Below the pieces are notes generated by a model. The model saw nothing but the letters and a program-made list of their open reading frames with translations. It searched no databases and was not told where the DNA came from. Position numbers and translations under genes: made by a program. This document shows positions 7,444 through 15,779 of a DNA stretch of 42,510 bases, one piece after another. Source of the DNA: Alphaproteobacteria bacterium. Its GTDB lineage: Bacteria; Pseudomonadota; Alphaproteobacteria; Reyranellales; Reyranellaceae. Each line of letters begins with the position of its first letter. Positions within the stretch are counted from its first letter, which is position 1. Where the stretch lies: the NCBI GenBank assembly GCA_947474005.1, contig CANJHI010000024.1, positions 1 through 42,510 of the forward strand, given 5' to 3'.

Positions 7444-8352
7444 ATGCGGATCGGTATCGACCTCGGCGGCACCAAAATTGAAGGCATCGCGCTGGGCCGC
7501 GACGGCACGGAATGCGCGCGGCTGCGCGTGCCGACGCCACAGGGGAGCTACGAGGCCACGATCGCCGCCGTGGCGGGCGTGGTGCACGAACTCGAGGCGC
7601 GCGTCGGCGGGCGCTGCCGGGTCGGCATCGGCCATCCCGGTGCGCTTTCGCCGGCCACGGGCCTGATCAAGAACGCCAACTCCACCCGCCTGAACGGCCA
7701 TCCGCTCGATCGGGATTTGAAAGCTGCGATCGGCCATAGCGACGTGCGCCTCTCGAATGACGCCAACTGCCTCACCGTCTCCGAAGCGGCCGACGGCGCC
7801 GCTGCGGGCTGCAAGGTCGTGTTCGGCGTGATCCTGGGCACCGGCGTGGGCGGCGGCATCGTGGTCGACGGCAGGCCGCTCACCGGCGCCCAGGCGATCG
7901 CCGGCGAATGGGGTCACAATGCGCTGCCCCTGCCCCACGACGACGAACGGCCGGGCCTGCGCTGCTACTGCGGCGGCATCGGCTGCATCGAAACCTGGCT
8001 GAGCGGCCCCGCGCTGCAGCGCCAGTTTGCCCTACGCACCGGCCGAGAACTGCGGGCCACCGAGATTGCCGAGGCGGCACTGGCGGGCGACGCCGACGCA
8101 ACCACGGAGATGGAGCTCTATTGCGACCGTCTTGCCCGATCGCTCTCAGTCGTCATCAACATCCTCGACCCCGACGCCATCGTTCTGGGGGGCGGGCTGT
8201 CGCGCATGTCGCAGCTCTATACGCGCGTGCCCGAGCGGTGGAAGGCCTACGTCTTCTCCGAGCGCGACAGCATCGTCACGCGACTGATGCCGCCGCAGTA
8301 CGGCGACTCGAGCGGCGTGCGCGGCGCCGCCTGGCTGTGGCCCGAAGCCTAG
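7444..8352 (+). CDS. ROK family sugar kinase (fructokinase / N-acetylhexosamine kinase type)
   Basis: This 302-residue protein starts with the ATP-binding DLGGTKIEG motif (about 6-14). It has the substrate and catalytic region GHPGALSP, NANSTRLNG and SNDANC (catalytic Asp), the phosphate loop GTGVGGGIVVDG, and the ROK zinc-binding signature with CYCGGIGCIETWLSGP. The family phosphorylates free hexoses or amino-sugars in the cytoplasm. The overall match is closest to the fructokinase / NagK-like group, and exact specificity is uncertain. It begins five bases after the amide hydrolase frame, so the two were probably co-transcribed. The C-terminal ATP-binding strand is AIVLGGGLSRM. Confidence 0.88.
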   Translation: MRIGIDLGGTKIEGIALGRDGTECARLRVPTPQGSYEATIAAVAGVVHELEARVGGRCRVGIGHPGALSPATGLIKNANSTRLNGHPLDRDLKAAIGHSDVRLSNDANCLTVSEAADGAAAGCKVVFGVILGTGVGGGIVVDGRPLTGAQAIAGEWGHNALPLPHDDERPGLRCYCGGIGCIETWLSGPALQRQFALRTGRELRATEIAEAALAGDADATTEMELYCDRLARSLSVVINILDPDAIVLGGGLSRMSQLYTRVPERWKAYVFSERDSIVTRLMPPQYGDSSGVRGAAWLWPEA

Positions 8353-8699
8353 GCGCCGACGAGGGCGAGCACGCTCACCGCCGTCAACACCATCCAGCCG
8401 AAGTGGCGCCCGCGCGTCGCCCAGGCATTGCCGACGGCGGCCAAGCCATAGACGGCTACTCCCACGCCGACGATCCAGAGGCGGGCCGGCTCGGAGTCCA
8501 TGGACGGCGCCGCGACCAGCAGAATGCCGAGACCGATCCAGGCCACGGTCCCGCATTGCCAGACCAGACGGATCAGCAGCCGGGTCCTGGCGGGTTCGAT
8601 CCGGGCGCGCGCGAAGACCTTGGTTTCGCCGAGAACGCCGTGGATGACGGCGGCGAGAATGGCGAGGCCACCAGCCGCCTGGATCGCGAGATCGCGCAT
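8349..8699 (-). CDS. Small membrane protein with about four transmembrane helices, unknown function
   Basis: This 116-residue protein has hydrophobic stretches at about 5-24, 43-62, 73-92 and 98-115, with charged loops (RARIEPARTR; WATRGRH). I cannot assign a named family. The ATG at 8697-8699 is chosen because it precedes the first helix and lies next to the operator at 8709-8726. It diverges from a TetR gene and is probably the gene that regulator controls, so a role in export or in the membrane response to a small molecule is possible but not shown. Its 3' end overlaps the ROK kinase stop by four bases on the opposite strand. Confidence 0.75.
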   Translation of the reverse strand: MRDLAIQAAGGLAILAAVIHGVLGETKVFARARIEPARTRLLIRLVWQCGTVAWIGLGILLVAAPSMDSEPARLWIVGVGVAVYGLAAVGNAWATRGRHFGWMVLTAVSVLALVGA

Positions 8700-8708
8700 T
8701 GTCCGCCT

Positions 8709-8726
8709 CCATACATATCTGTATGG
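8709..8726. promoter_or_regulatory. TetR-type operator, copy 1 (CCATACA-N4-TGTATGG)
   Basis: CCATACA (8709-8715) and TGTATGG (8720-8726) are perfect 7-bp arms around four bases. It is nine bases upstream of the small membrane protein start, placed to repress it. Confidence 0.75.
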
Positions 8727-8755
8727 TCGGATAGCGCCCTCGACCCGACCTGTCA

Positions 8756-8769
8756 ATACACTACTGTAT
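8756..8769. promoter_or_regulatory. TetR-type operator, copy 2 (ATACA-N4-TGTAT)
   Basis: ATACA (8756-8760) and TGTAT (8765-8769) share the core and spacing of copy 1. It ends seven bases before the tetR start codon at 8776, overlapping the ribosome-binding region, which suggests tight autorepression. Confidence 0.7.
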
Positions 8770-8775
8770 GGAACA

Positions 8776-9321
8776 ATGACCGACGATCGTCTGACCGCCC
8801 GGGACTGGGTCGATGCCGGCCTGAAGGCGCTGGCCAGATCGGGCTTCACCGCGCTCAAGGCCGACACTCTGTCGAAGGCCCTTGGCGTCTCGCGCGGCAG
8901 CTTCTATTGGCACTTTGCCGATGTCGGCACCTTTCATGCCGCCGTCCTGCAGCACTGGCGCGAGGTCACCTACGAGAACGTCGTCCAGCAGATCGAGGGC
9001 GCGGCCGAGAACCGCCTCGCCGCCCTGCTCGACCGCGCCTTCCGGGCTGATTTCCATCTCGAAAGAGCGGTGCGGAGCTGGGCGACGGTGGAGGCGAAGG
9101 CAGGCGCGATGGTCGAGGCTGTCGATGCCAAGCGCCTGAAGTACATCCGGGACCTGCTGGTCGAGGGCGGGCTCGCCCCGGCGCAGGCCGCGGCCCGGGC
9201 CCGAATTCTGTACTGGGCCTACCTCGGTCACGGCCTGTCGGCAAACAAGCCCAAGCCGGCAGAATGGCGTCGCGTCCTTGACGAGCTCGCCCGCCTGGCG
9301 ACCGCGCAGAAGACTGGCTAG
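8776..9321 (+). CDS. TetR family transcriptional regulator
   Basis: This 181-residue regulator has an N-terminal helix-turn-helix (RLTARDWVDAGLKALARSGF, then LSKALGVSRGSFYWHFADVGTF) and a C-terminal ligand and dimer domain ending in LATAQKTG. The frame is open far upstream, but ATG 8776 directly precedes the DNA-binding domain and follows the operator. It probably represses itself and the divergent four-helix membrane protein through the two ATACA-N4-TGTAT sites. The C-terminal domain (ARILYWAYLGHGLS) resembles the TetR_C family seen in regulators of small membrane proteins, but the ligand is unknown. The stop overlaps the stop of the convergent EipB gene by four bases. Confidence 0.9.
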   Translation: MTDDRLTARDWVDAGLKALARSGFTALKADTLSKALGVSRGSFYWHFADVGTFHAAVLQHWREVTYENVVQQIEGAAENRLAALLDRAFRADFHLERAVRSWATVEAKAGAMVEAVDAKRLKYIRDLLVEGGLAPAQAAARARILYWAYLGHGLSANKPKPAEWRRVLDELARLATAQKTG

Positions 9322-10136
9322 TTGCAGCTCGGCTTGGGCAGTGCTTCCAGCCGGGTGATGCGGTATTCGATGCCGCCGTCGCTCTCTTCGTGGGTGCCGA
9401 AGAGCTCGATGCCGTTGTCGAGCGTGAGGCTGCTCATCTCGAAGGCGGGCTCGCCCTGCCCCTTGGTCCCGGCATCGAAGAAACCGGCGCGGTAATAAAT
9501 CCTGGTGCGGCCTTCGGCCAGGGCCTCGGCACCTTCCGGGATCTTCACCTCGGCGAGACGTTTCGGCACCTTGCCGATCAGGATGTTCACGGATTGCGGC
9601 GGCTTCACCTTGTCGCCGAAGAAGAACTGCGCATCGAAGCCGTTCTCGCCTGCCTTGGCCTGGCGGATCGTGGCGCGCGCGATGGCGACGGGAAACAGCG
9701 TCCCGGCCGGAAGTGCCACGGTCTGCCCCTCGGGGTCGGTGAATCGTGCCTGGCCGCTGCCGTCGTCGCCGATCAACGCCTCGCCCTTCACCAGGCCCGT
9801 CTGCTTGCCGTTGGCGGTGGTGCGATGCTCGAAGACGAGCTTCTTGCTGTCGCGGCTCTCCGTCATCTGCGACTGTTGTTCGCTGACGACCGACCCGCGC
9901 GCGCCAGCGATCTCCAGCCTCAGGCGCTGGTTGATGACGTAGCCACCGTCGCACGTGAGCTTGATTTCGTAGGCATAGGTGCCGGGAGCATCGCCACTCG
10001 GCTTGCCCTTCTCCAGGGTCACCACCGAATAAACGGCTCGGTGCGGCGCGAAGTCCTGCGCCGTTGCCGGTGCCGCAGCAGCGATACCGAGGGCGACGGC
10101 GAGAGCCGTGCGCATAGCGTGGTGGCAATTCAGCAT
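9318..10136 (-). CDS. EipB-like (DUF1849) periplasmic cell-envelope integrity protein, paralogue 1
   Basis: This is 272 residues with a signal peptide (hydrophobic about 9-22, cleavage after TAQ). The mature part starts DFAPHRAVYSV, the EipB opening strand. It has the first conserved Cys in KLTCDGGYVINQR, the DPEG..VALPAGTLFP loop, and the final Cys in LPKPSC two residues from the end. In Brucella EipB these two cysteines form a disulfide, and the protein is a beta-spiral periplasmic factor needed for envelope integrity. The start ATG at 10136 overlaps the stop of the upstream paralogue (shared ATGCTGA), suggesting coupled translation; a second Met at 10115 is an alternative start. Confidence 0.85.
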   Translation of the reverse strand: MLNCHHAMRTALAVALGIAAAAPATAQDFAPHRAVYSVVTLEKGKPSGDAPGTYAYEIKLTCDGGYVINQRLRLEIAGARGSVVSEQQSQMTESRDSKKLVFEHRTTANGKQTGLVKGEALIGDDGSGQARFTDPEGQTVALPAGTLFPVAIARATIRQAKAGENGFDAQFFFGDKVKPPQSVNILIGKVPKRLAEVKIPEGAEALAEGRTRIYYRAGFFDAGTKGQGEPAFEMSSLTLDNGIELFGTHEESDGGIEYRITRLEALPKPSCN

Positions 10137-11032
10137 TTCGGCCTCGGCAGCGCTTGAAGTTGAACCAGACGAGCGTCGACGGCGAAGTCACCATAGTCGA
10201 GCAGCATCGATCGGGCGACGCCGTTGCCCAGCAGATCGAGCGCCAGCTCGTACTCGGGGTTGGTGCCCTGGTCGCCCGTGGCGAAGAAGGCGAGGCGAAC
10301 GCCCCAGGACGGCTGGTTGCGCAGCAGCCCGATATCGCCGCGCACGGCAGGCCCTCCGGCCGCGCGCGGCGAACGGCCGATCACGGCATTGACCTGGAAG
10401 GCGCCGTCCAGCCGTGCCCCGTCGAACACGCTGTAGGAGGCCGATTTGTCGCCATCCCGGGCGTGCTGGATGATCAGCGCGAGATGGGTGGTCGGAAAGA
10501 GGGTCCCGACCGGAAGCTCGAAGCTGCGCGCCTCGGGCAGGGTGAAGGTGGCCCGCCCCTTGCCGCCCGTCGCCGTGAGATCGGCGTGGCCCCGCAATTC
10601 CTCCTCGACTTCGTCATCCTGGATGTTGCGGACGCTGAAGCGCAACCCCAGCCCGTCCTTGGTCTCGTAGCTGGTGAAGCTCGAATCGGTGCTGAACTCC
10701 TCGCTGTCATTGCGCAGGAACTTGAGCTTGATGCGCTGCTTGACCTCCCAGGCGTCGCACGAATCGACGTTCTCGATGACCATGCGTCCGCTGACCTCGA
10801 CGATCCCGCTGTTGGGTCGGGCGACCGACAGCTTCATGTCGTAGGTGGCGCGATGCGGCACCAGCACGGACTCGAGTGGCTGCTGGGCACCGGCGACGCT
10901 TATCCACAGGATCGCCGATACAATGGCGCCGACGGCGGCACCAAGGGCCGCTGTTTGGACGCGAGGACAGCTAAAACTATACGGAATCAACGGACAATGG
11001 CTGGGGGCTAGGCCTTGTAGCCGGGCGGCCAA
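10130..11032 (-). CDS. EipB-like (DUF1849) periplasmic protein, paralogue 2
   Basis: This is 300 residues. After a polar 25-residue start comes a hydrophobic signal or anchor segment (about 27-47, cleavage near AGA-Q), then the EipB pattern: LVPHRATYDMKL, a first Cys in ENVDSCDAWEVKQR, LPVGTLFPTTH, and a C-terminal Cys in LPRPKC. It shares the disulfide positions and loop order with the downstream paralogue but is clearly diverged. The N-terminus is unusually long for a signal peptide; ATG 11032 is the only ATG before it, though a TTG 14 codons later is conceivable. It is the first gene of a two-gene unit, divergent from the hydroxyacid dehydrogenase. Confidence 0.82.
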   Translation of the reverse strand: MAARLQGLAPSHCPLIPYSFSCPRVQTAALGAAVGAIVSAILWISVAGAQQPLESVLVPHRATYDMKLSVARPNSGIVEVSGRMVIENVDSCDAWEVKQRIKLKFLRNDSEEFSTDSSFTSYETKDGLGLRFSVRNIQDDEVEEELRGHADLTATGGKGRATFTLPEARSFELPVGTLFPTTHLALIIQHARDGDKSASYSVFDGARLDGAFQVNAVIGRSPRAAGGPAVRGDIGLLRNQPSWGVRLAFFATGDQGTNPEYELALDLLGNGVARSMLLDYGDFAVDARLVQLQALPRPKC

Positions 11033-11103
11033 GCGTAATATCCATGCGCACAGAATACCAGAATGATCGCCTGCGGCAGGGCTGCACAGGGAGGATATCG
11101 ACC

Positions 11104-12081
11104 ATGAGCAATCGCAAACCCAAGGTACTGGCGACCCGCCACTTCCCGCCCGACGTAGAGGCCCGGTTGGCGGCCAACTTCGACGCCGTCCTCAACCCCG
11201 AGGACCGGCTCTATGACGGGCCAGGCCTGGCGGCGGCCTCGGCCGGCTGCGACGGCATCATGTGCGCGGCGGGCGAGGCCCTCACCGCCGAGACGATCGC
11301 GGCCCTGCCCGCTTCCGTCCGCATCATCGCGACCTTTTCCGTCGGCTACGAGCACGTCGACGTGGCCGCCGCGACCAAGCGCGGCATCGCCGTCAGCAAT
11401 ACGCCGGACGTGCTGACCGATGCCACCGCCGACATAACCCTGCTCTGCCTGCTCGGTGCAGCACGACGGGCGCACGAAGGCACGACCATGCTGCGGACGC
11501 GCAACTGGGTCGGCTGGAACCCCAATCAGCTCACGGGCGTCCACGTTACCGGCAAGAGACTGGGTATCCTGGGCATGGGCCGGATCGGCCAGGCGGTCGC
11601 CGAGCGTGCCCGCGCCTTTCGCATGCAGATCCACTACAGCAATCGCAGCCGCTTGGCCCCCGAGTTGGAGAAAGGCGCCATCTTCCACACCAACGCCGAC
11701 GAAATGCTGCCGCACAGCGACTTCCTGTCGATCAACGCGCCAATGACGCCGGCGACCCGCAAATGGGTCAATGCCGAACGTATTGCCAGGCTGCCGCAGG
11801 GGGCGGTCATCGTGAACACCGCCCGCGGCGGGGTCGTCGACGACGAGGCGCTGATCGCGGCGCTCAAGAGCGGCCGGATCGCCTCGGCGGGCCTCGACGT
11901 GTTCGACGGCGAGCCCAAGATCCACCCAGGCTACTATGATATCGAGAACGCTTTCCTGCTGCCGCACATGGGCTCGGCGACGGTCGAAACCCGCAATGCG
12001 ATGGGCTTCAAGGCGCTCGACAATCTCGAGGCCTTCCTGCTTAGGAAGGAGGTGCCGCCTGACCTCGTGAGGGCTTCTTAG
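11104..12081 (+). CDS. D-isomer-specific 2-hydroxyacid dehydrogenase (D-glycerate dehydrogenase / glyoxylate-hydroxypyruvate reductase type)
   Basis: This 325-residue protein is typical of the family. It begins KVLATRHFPPDVEARL, has FSVGYEHVDV before the first hinge, the NAD(P) motif GMGRIGQAVAERA, the catalytic Arg in NTARGGVVDDEAL, the Glu in LDVFDGEPKIHPGYY, and the His in LLPHMGSAT. It likely reduces glyoxylate or hydroxypyruvate or oxidises D-glycerate in the cytoplasm. ATG 11104 follows GGGAGG at a suitable distance; an upstream ATG at 11044 has no such site. The last 41 bases overlap the convergent lipoprotein gene. Confidence 0.92.
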   Translation: MSNRKPKVLATRHFPPDVEARLAANFDAVLNPEDRLYDGPGLAAASAGCDGIMCAAGEALTAETIAALPASVRIIATFSVGYEHVDVAAATKRGIAVSNTPDVLTDATADITLLCLLGAARRAHEGTTMLRTRNWVGWNPNQLTGVHVTGKRLGILGMGRIGQAVAERARAFRMQIHYSNRSRLAPELEKGAIFHTNADEMLPHSDFLSINAPMTPATRKWVNAERIARLPQGAVIVNTARGGVVDDEALIAALKSGRIASAGLDVFDGEPKIHPGYYDIENAFLLPHMGSATVETRNAMGFKALDNLEAFLLRKEVPPDLVRAS

Positions 12082-12583
12082 CCACAGCACGCACGGCTTT
12101 GCTCTTTTTCGGCTTGGGCGCAGCGGCGGGCGCCACGGCCGGTTGAGCCGGCGCCGCATCGGCAACGGCCGTGGCCGGCTCGGTTGGCGCGGTCGACGGC
12201 GACGCCGGGGCGGTCTTGTAGGCCGCCGCATCCCAGCTCGTGGCGGGGGCGTCAGCGGAAGCGCGAAGCGGCGGCCCGTAACTGATTCCGTCCTCGCTCA
12301 CCATCCGCTGAGGTTCGCCGTAGTCGACCGCGTAGGGATCCTTGGCCTCGTCGCGTTCCTTACAGACATCGGTGTTCCGGAAGACACGCAAGAACGAGCA
12401 GTCCTTCTTGGACATCATCGATGCCAGGTGGTCGCTCGAGCTCTTGTTGCCGGTGACCATGAGCGTGCCGTCGGCGGCGTAGCCGCCTGCCGTCACGGCG
12501 AGCGGCGCACCGCAGGCCCCGGTCAAAAGGGCCAAGCCGACGACCAGTGGCAGAGCTAAAATGGAGAGCCGAAAAGAGCTCAT
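12041..12583 (-). CDS. Putative lipoprotein with Ala/Pro/Lys-rich tail, unknown function
   Basis: This 180-residue protein has a lipoprotein signal peptide with lipobox LTGAC and Cys24 as the predicted lipidated residue. The segment 25-110 includes SDHLASMMSKKDCSFLRVFRNTDVC, a pattern I recall from small conserved alphaproteobacterial lipoproteins of unknown role, with two cysteines that could pair. The C-terminal 70 residues are low complexity (Ala, Pro, Thr) ending in a Lys/Arg-rich stretch, suggesting an extended arm that may contact peptidoglycan or nucleic acid. It lies downstream of aspS in the same direction but has its own strong promoter. The 3' end overlaps the dehydrogenase gene on the other strand. 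Confidence 0.75.
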   Translation of the reverse strand: MSSFRLSILALPLVVGLALLTGACGAPLAVTAGGYAADGTLMVTGNKSSSDHLASMMSKKDCSFLRVFRNTDVCKERDEAKDPYAVDYGEPQRMVSEDGISYGPPLRASADAPATSWDAAAYKTAPASPSTAPTEPATAVADAAPAQPAVAPAAAPKPKKSKAVRAVAKKPSRGQAAPPS

Positions 12584-12616
12584 AATCTTCTTTATTAAAA
12601 GACTATAACTCTTTGA

Positions 12617-12645
12617 ATATTAAGAGGTTCCTTACCCTCGGTCAA
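12617..12645 (-). promoter_or_regulatory. Sigma-70-type promoter of the lipoprotein gene
   Basis: On the minus strand TTGACC (12645-12640) and TAATAT (12622-12617) are separated by exactly 17 bases, close to the vegetative consensus. Transcription should start near 12610, giving a leader of about 27 bases with AAAGAAG as the ribosome site before ATG 12583. The surrounding sequence is conspicuously AT-rich. Confidence 0.65.
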
Positions 12646-12666
12646 TTTTCACTTCGCCCACCACCC

Positions 12667-14472
12667 CTAGTCCTTCCGGGGCGGCGGCAGCCGCAAGCCG
12701 ATGTGGAGTTCGCGCAGCTTCTCCGGCGGCAGTTCGGCCGGCGCATCCATCATCAGGTCGACCGCCTGCTGGTTCATCGGGAAGCAGATGACCTCGCGGA
12801 TGTTGGGCTCGTCGGCCAGCAGCATGACGATGCGGTCGACACCCGGCGCCGCGCCACCGTGCGGCGGCGCGCCGAACTTGAACGCATTCAGCATGCCGCC
12901 GAAGCGCGCCTCGACCTCTTCCTTCCTGTAGCCGGCGATTCCGAACGCCTTGTACATGATCTCGGGCTTATGGTTCCGGATCGCACCCGAACAGAGCTCG
13001 ATGCCATTGCACACGATGTCGTACTGCCAGGCGTTGATCGTGAGCGGGTCCTGCGTCTCGAGCGCCTCCAGCCCGCCTTGCGGCATCGAGAACGGGTTGT
13101 GGCTGAAATCGATCTTCTTGGCTTTCTCGTCGTACTCGAACATCGGGAAGTCGACGATCCAGCACAGGCGGAACTCGTCTTCCGCGATCAGGCCGAGTTC
13201 CTGGCCGACTCGGGTTCTCGCCTGTCCGGCGAATTTCCAGGCCAGCTCCGGCTTGTCGGCGACGAAGAATACGGCGTCGCCGTCCTCCGCGCCGGTGACC
13301 GCCTTCAGCTGGGCCAAGCGGTCGCCCGTCACGAACTTGGCAATGGGGCCCTTCCCGGCTCCAGCTTCGAGGACGATGTAGCCCAAGCCCGGCTTGCCCT
13401 CGCTTTGCGCCCAGGTGTTGAGCTTGTCGAAGAAGCTGCGCGGCTGGCCGCCGGCCTTCGGCGCGCGCAACGCCCGCACGACACCGCCTGCAGCCACGAT
13501 ACCAGCAAAGACCTTGAAATCGGAGCCAGCGAAGACCTCGGCCACGTCGACGATGCGCAGCGGGTTGCGCAGATCGGGCTTGTCGGTGCCGTAGCTCAGC
13601 AGGGCTTCGGCATAGGGAATGCGCGGAAACGGAAGCGACGTCACCTTGCGCGGGACCTGGCGGCCGAAGGCGGCAAACTCCTCGAACACGCCGCCCAGCA
13701 CCGGCTCGATCGCGGCGAAGACGTCCTCTTGCGTCACGAAGCTCATCTCGAAGTCGAGCTGGTAGAACTCGCCCGGCGCGCGGTCGGCGCGGGCGTCCTC
13801 GTCGCGAAAGCAGGGTGCGATCTGGAAATAGCGGTCGAAGCCCGACACCATCAGGAGCTGCTTGAACATCTGCGGGGCCTGCGGCAGCGCATAGAACTTG
13901 CCGGGATGGAGCCGGCTCGGCACGACGTAGGACCGCGCGCCTTCGGGGCTGTCGGCGGTCAGGATCGGCGTCTGGAACTCGATGAAGTCCTGCTCGATCA
14001 TGCGCCGGCGCAGGCTCGAGATGACCTGGCTGCGCAGCACGATGTTCTTGTGCAGCTTGTCCTTGCGCAGGTCGAGGAAGCGATACTTGAGCCTGAGTTC
14101 CTCCGGCGTCGTGTCGTTCTCGATGTGAACCGGAATCGGCAGCGGCTCGGCCATGGACTGCACGACCATGTCGGTGGCGTCGAGCTCGACCTCGCCCGTG
14201 GCCAGGCGCGGGTTCTTGGTGGCGGCGTCGCGCGCCACCACCTTACCGGTCACGGTGATCACGCTTTCGGTGCGCACCGCCTCGGCGGTCTTGAAAACCG
14301 GGCTACCCGCGTCGACCACCACCTGGGTCACGCCATAGTGATCGCGCAGGTCGATGAACAGCAGATTGCCGTGGTCGCGCTTGCGCTGGACCCAGCCCGA
14401 CAAACGGGCTTCCTGGCCGACATTCTGCGGCCTGAGCGCGCCGCACGTATGGGTTCGGTAGACAGAAGACAT
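12667..14472 (-). CDS. aspS: Aspartyl-tRNA synthetase
   Basis: This 601-residue class II synthetase charges tRNA with aspartate (and possibly tRNA-Asn if the organism uses the GatCAB route; not testable here). The N-terminal OB fold begins [24 protein letters not shown]. Motif 2 is [20 protein letters not shown] and motif 3 is [11 protein letters not shown]. The bacterial-type insertion (GAD domain) lies between them, and the length is normal for bacterial AspRS. The frame is open upstream to 14526, but ATG 14472 directly precedes the conserved [11 protein letters not shown] start. It is divergent from rnd with 141 bases between. Confidence 0.97.
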   Translation of the reverse strand: MSSVYRTHTCGALRPQNVGQEARLSGWVQRKRDHGNLLFIDLRDHYGVTQVVVDAGSPVFKTAEAVRTESVITVTGKVVARDAATKNPRLATGEVELDATDMVVQSMAEPLPIPVHIENDTTPEELRLKYRFLDLRKDKLHKNIVLRSQVISSLRRRMIEQDFIEFQTPILTADSPEGARSYVVPSRLHPGKFYALPQAPQMFKQLLMVSGFDRYFQIAPCFRDEDARADRAPGEFYQLDFEMSFVTQEDVFAAIEPVLGGVFEEFAAFGRQVPRKVTSLPFPRIPYAEALLSYGTDKPDLRNPLRIVDVAEVFAGSDFKVFAGIVAAGGVVRALRAPKAGGQPRSFFDKLNTWAQSEGKPGLGYIVLEAGAGKGPIAKFVTGDRLAQLKAVTGAEDGDAVFFVADKPELAWKFAGQARTRVGQELGLIAEDEFRLCWIVDFPMFEYDEKAKKIDFSHNPFSMPQGGLEALETQDPLTINAWQYDIVCNGIELCSGAIRNHKPEIMYKAFGIAGYRKEEVEARFGGMLNAFKFGAPPHGGAAPGVDRIVMLLADEPNIREVICFPMNQQAVDLMMDAPAELPPEKLRELHIGLRLPPPRKD

Positions 14473-14613
14473 TACATATTTTCCGGGTTTTATAGGCCCG
14501 GCAAAAGGCACGGATTGGCCGAGCAAGTCAAGGGAACGGGGCTTCCCTCCGCTGGCGCCCGGTGCTGGGTTGTCTTTGCCCGTGGCGGCTGCGCCCGCTA
14601 TAGATCGCCTCTA

Positions 14614-15771
14614 ATGAAGCTCATCACCACGACCGACGAACTCGCCGCGTTCTGCAAGCCTCTGGCCGAGGCTGAATTCGTCGCCGTCGACACCGAATTC
14701 ATGCGCGAACGGACCTACTGGCCCAAGCTCTGCCTGGCTCAGGTGGCGGGACCCGAGGACGCCGCCGCGATCGACGCCCTGGCCGAAGGCATCGACCTCG
14801 CGCCGCTTGACGAATTGATGGCCAATCCCCGGGTGCTGAAGGTCTTTCACGCCGCCCGGCAGGACCTCGAAATCTTCTACCTGCGCATGACGCAGGTCCC
14901 CCAACCGCTGTTCGATACCCAGGTCGCGGCCATGGTGTGCGGCCACGGCGAGGCCGCCTCCTACGAGTCGCTCGCCACCAAGCTCGCCAAGGCGAAAATC
15001 GACAAATCGAGCCGCTTCACCGATTGGAGCCGCCGGCCACTCAGCGAGCGCCAGATCACCTACGCGCTGTCGGACGTCACGCATCTCCGAGTCGTCTACG
15101 AGAAGCTCAAACAGCAGCTCGAGCGGACGGGTCGACTGCCCTGGATCACCGAGGAAATGGCGGTCCTCAACGATCCTGCCACCTACCGAGCCGATCCCGA
15201 ACAGGCCTGGCGCCGGCTGAAGCCGCGCGGTTCCTCGCCCCGCCTGCTGGCGATCCTGAAGGAAGCGGCGGCGTGGCGCGAACGGACCGCACAGCGCATC
15301 GACATTCCGCGCCAGCGCCTGCTGCGCGACGAGCAGCTTCTCGAAATTGCCAGCCACGCCCCCAAGACGATCGAGGAGCTGGGCATGACGCGCGGCCTCG
15401 GCCGCGGCTTCGCCGAAGGCTGGCAGGGTCGTGAACTCATGGAAGCCATCGAGCGGGCACGCAGCCTGCCCGAGTCCGACTTGCCGGCCCGCGACAAGCC
15501 CACCGAGCAGCTCCGCGCACCAGGCGCCATCGTCGACCTGTTGCGCACCCTGCTGCGACTGAAGGCCGAGCAAGCCGGTGTTGCCGGTCGTCTGGTGGCC
15601 AGCGCCGATGAGCTCGATCGCCTGGCGGCGGGAAAACGCGACCTGCCGGTGCTCAAGGGCTGGCGACGCGAGGTGTTCGGCGTCGACGCCGTCGCCCTGA
15701 TCGAAGGTCGCGTCGCCCTGGCCCTCTCGGGCGACCAGGCGCGCCTGATTCCCGTCACGCCCGCCGAGTAG
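14614..15771 (+). CDS. rnd: Ribonuclease D
   Basis: This 385-residue 3'-5' exoribonuclease of the DEDD-y family acts in tRNA 3' end maturation. The Exo I motif is VAVDTEFMRE (D26, E28), Exo II is in FHAARQDLEIF (D84), and Exo III is Y150-ALSD154. An HRDC domain follows (about 205-290), with a second helical region at the C-terminus. The start ATG 14614 precedes KLITTTDEL, the normal RNase D beginning. The longer frame reaching back to 12613 is only the antisense of aspS. It is convergent with ppx, with an 8-base gap. Confidence 0.95.
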   Translation: MKLITTTDELAAFCKPLAEAEFVAVDTEFMRERTYWPKLCLAQVAGPEDAAAIDALAEGIDLAPLDELMANPRVLKVFHAARQDLEIFYLRMTQVPQPLFDTQVAAMVCGHGEAASYESLATKLAKAKIDKSSRFTDWSRRPLSERQITYALSDVTHLRVVYEKLKQQLERTGRLPWITEEMAVLNDPATYRADPEQAWRRLKPRGSSPRLLAILKEAAAWRERTAQRIDIPRQRLLRDEQLLEIASHAPKTIEELGMTRGLGRGFAEGWQGRELMEAIERARSLPESDLPARDKPTEQLRAPGAIVDLLRTLLRLKAEQAGVAGRLVASADELDRLAAGKRDLPVLKGWRREVFGVDAVALIEGRVALALSGDQARLIPVTPAE

Positions 15772-15779
15772 GCCGCCTC

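Noticed and set aside
8761..10194. A minus-strand open frame of about 477 codons across tetR and eipB
   Set aside because: It is a shifted frame of the EipB gene and antisense of tetR, rich in Arg and Gly with no domain.
12613..15771. A very long plus-strand open frame of about 1050 codons
   Set aside because: Its first 660 codons are the antisense of aspS, with Arg/His-rich composition typical of GC-rich antisense; only the rnd part is real.
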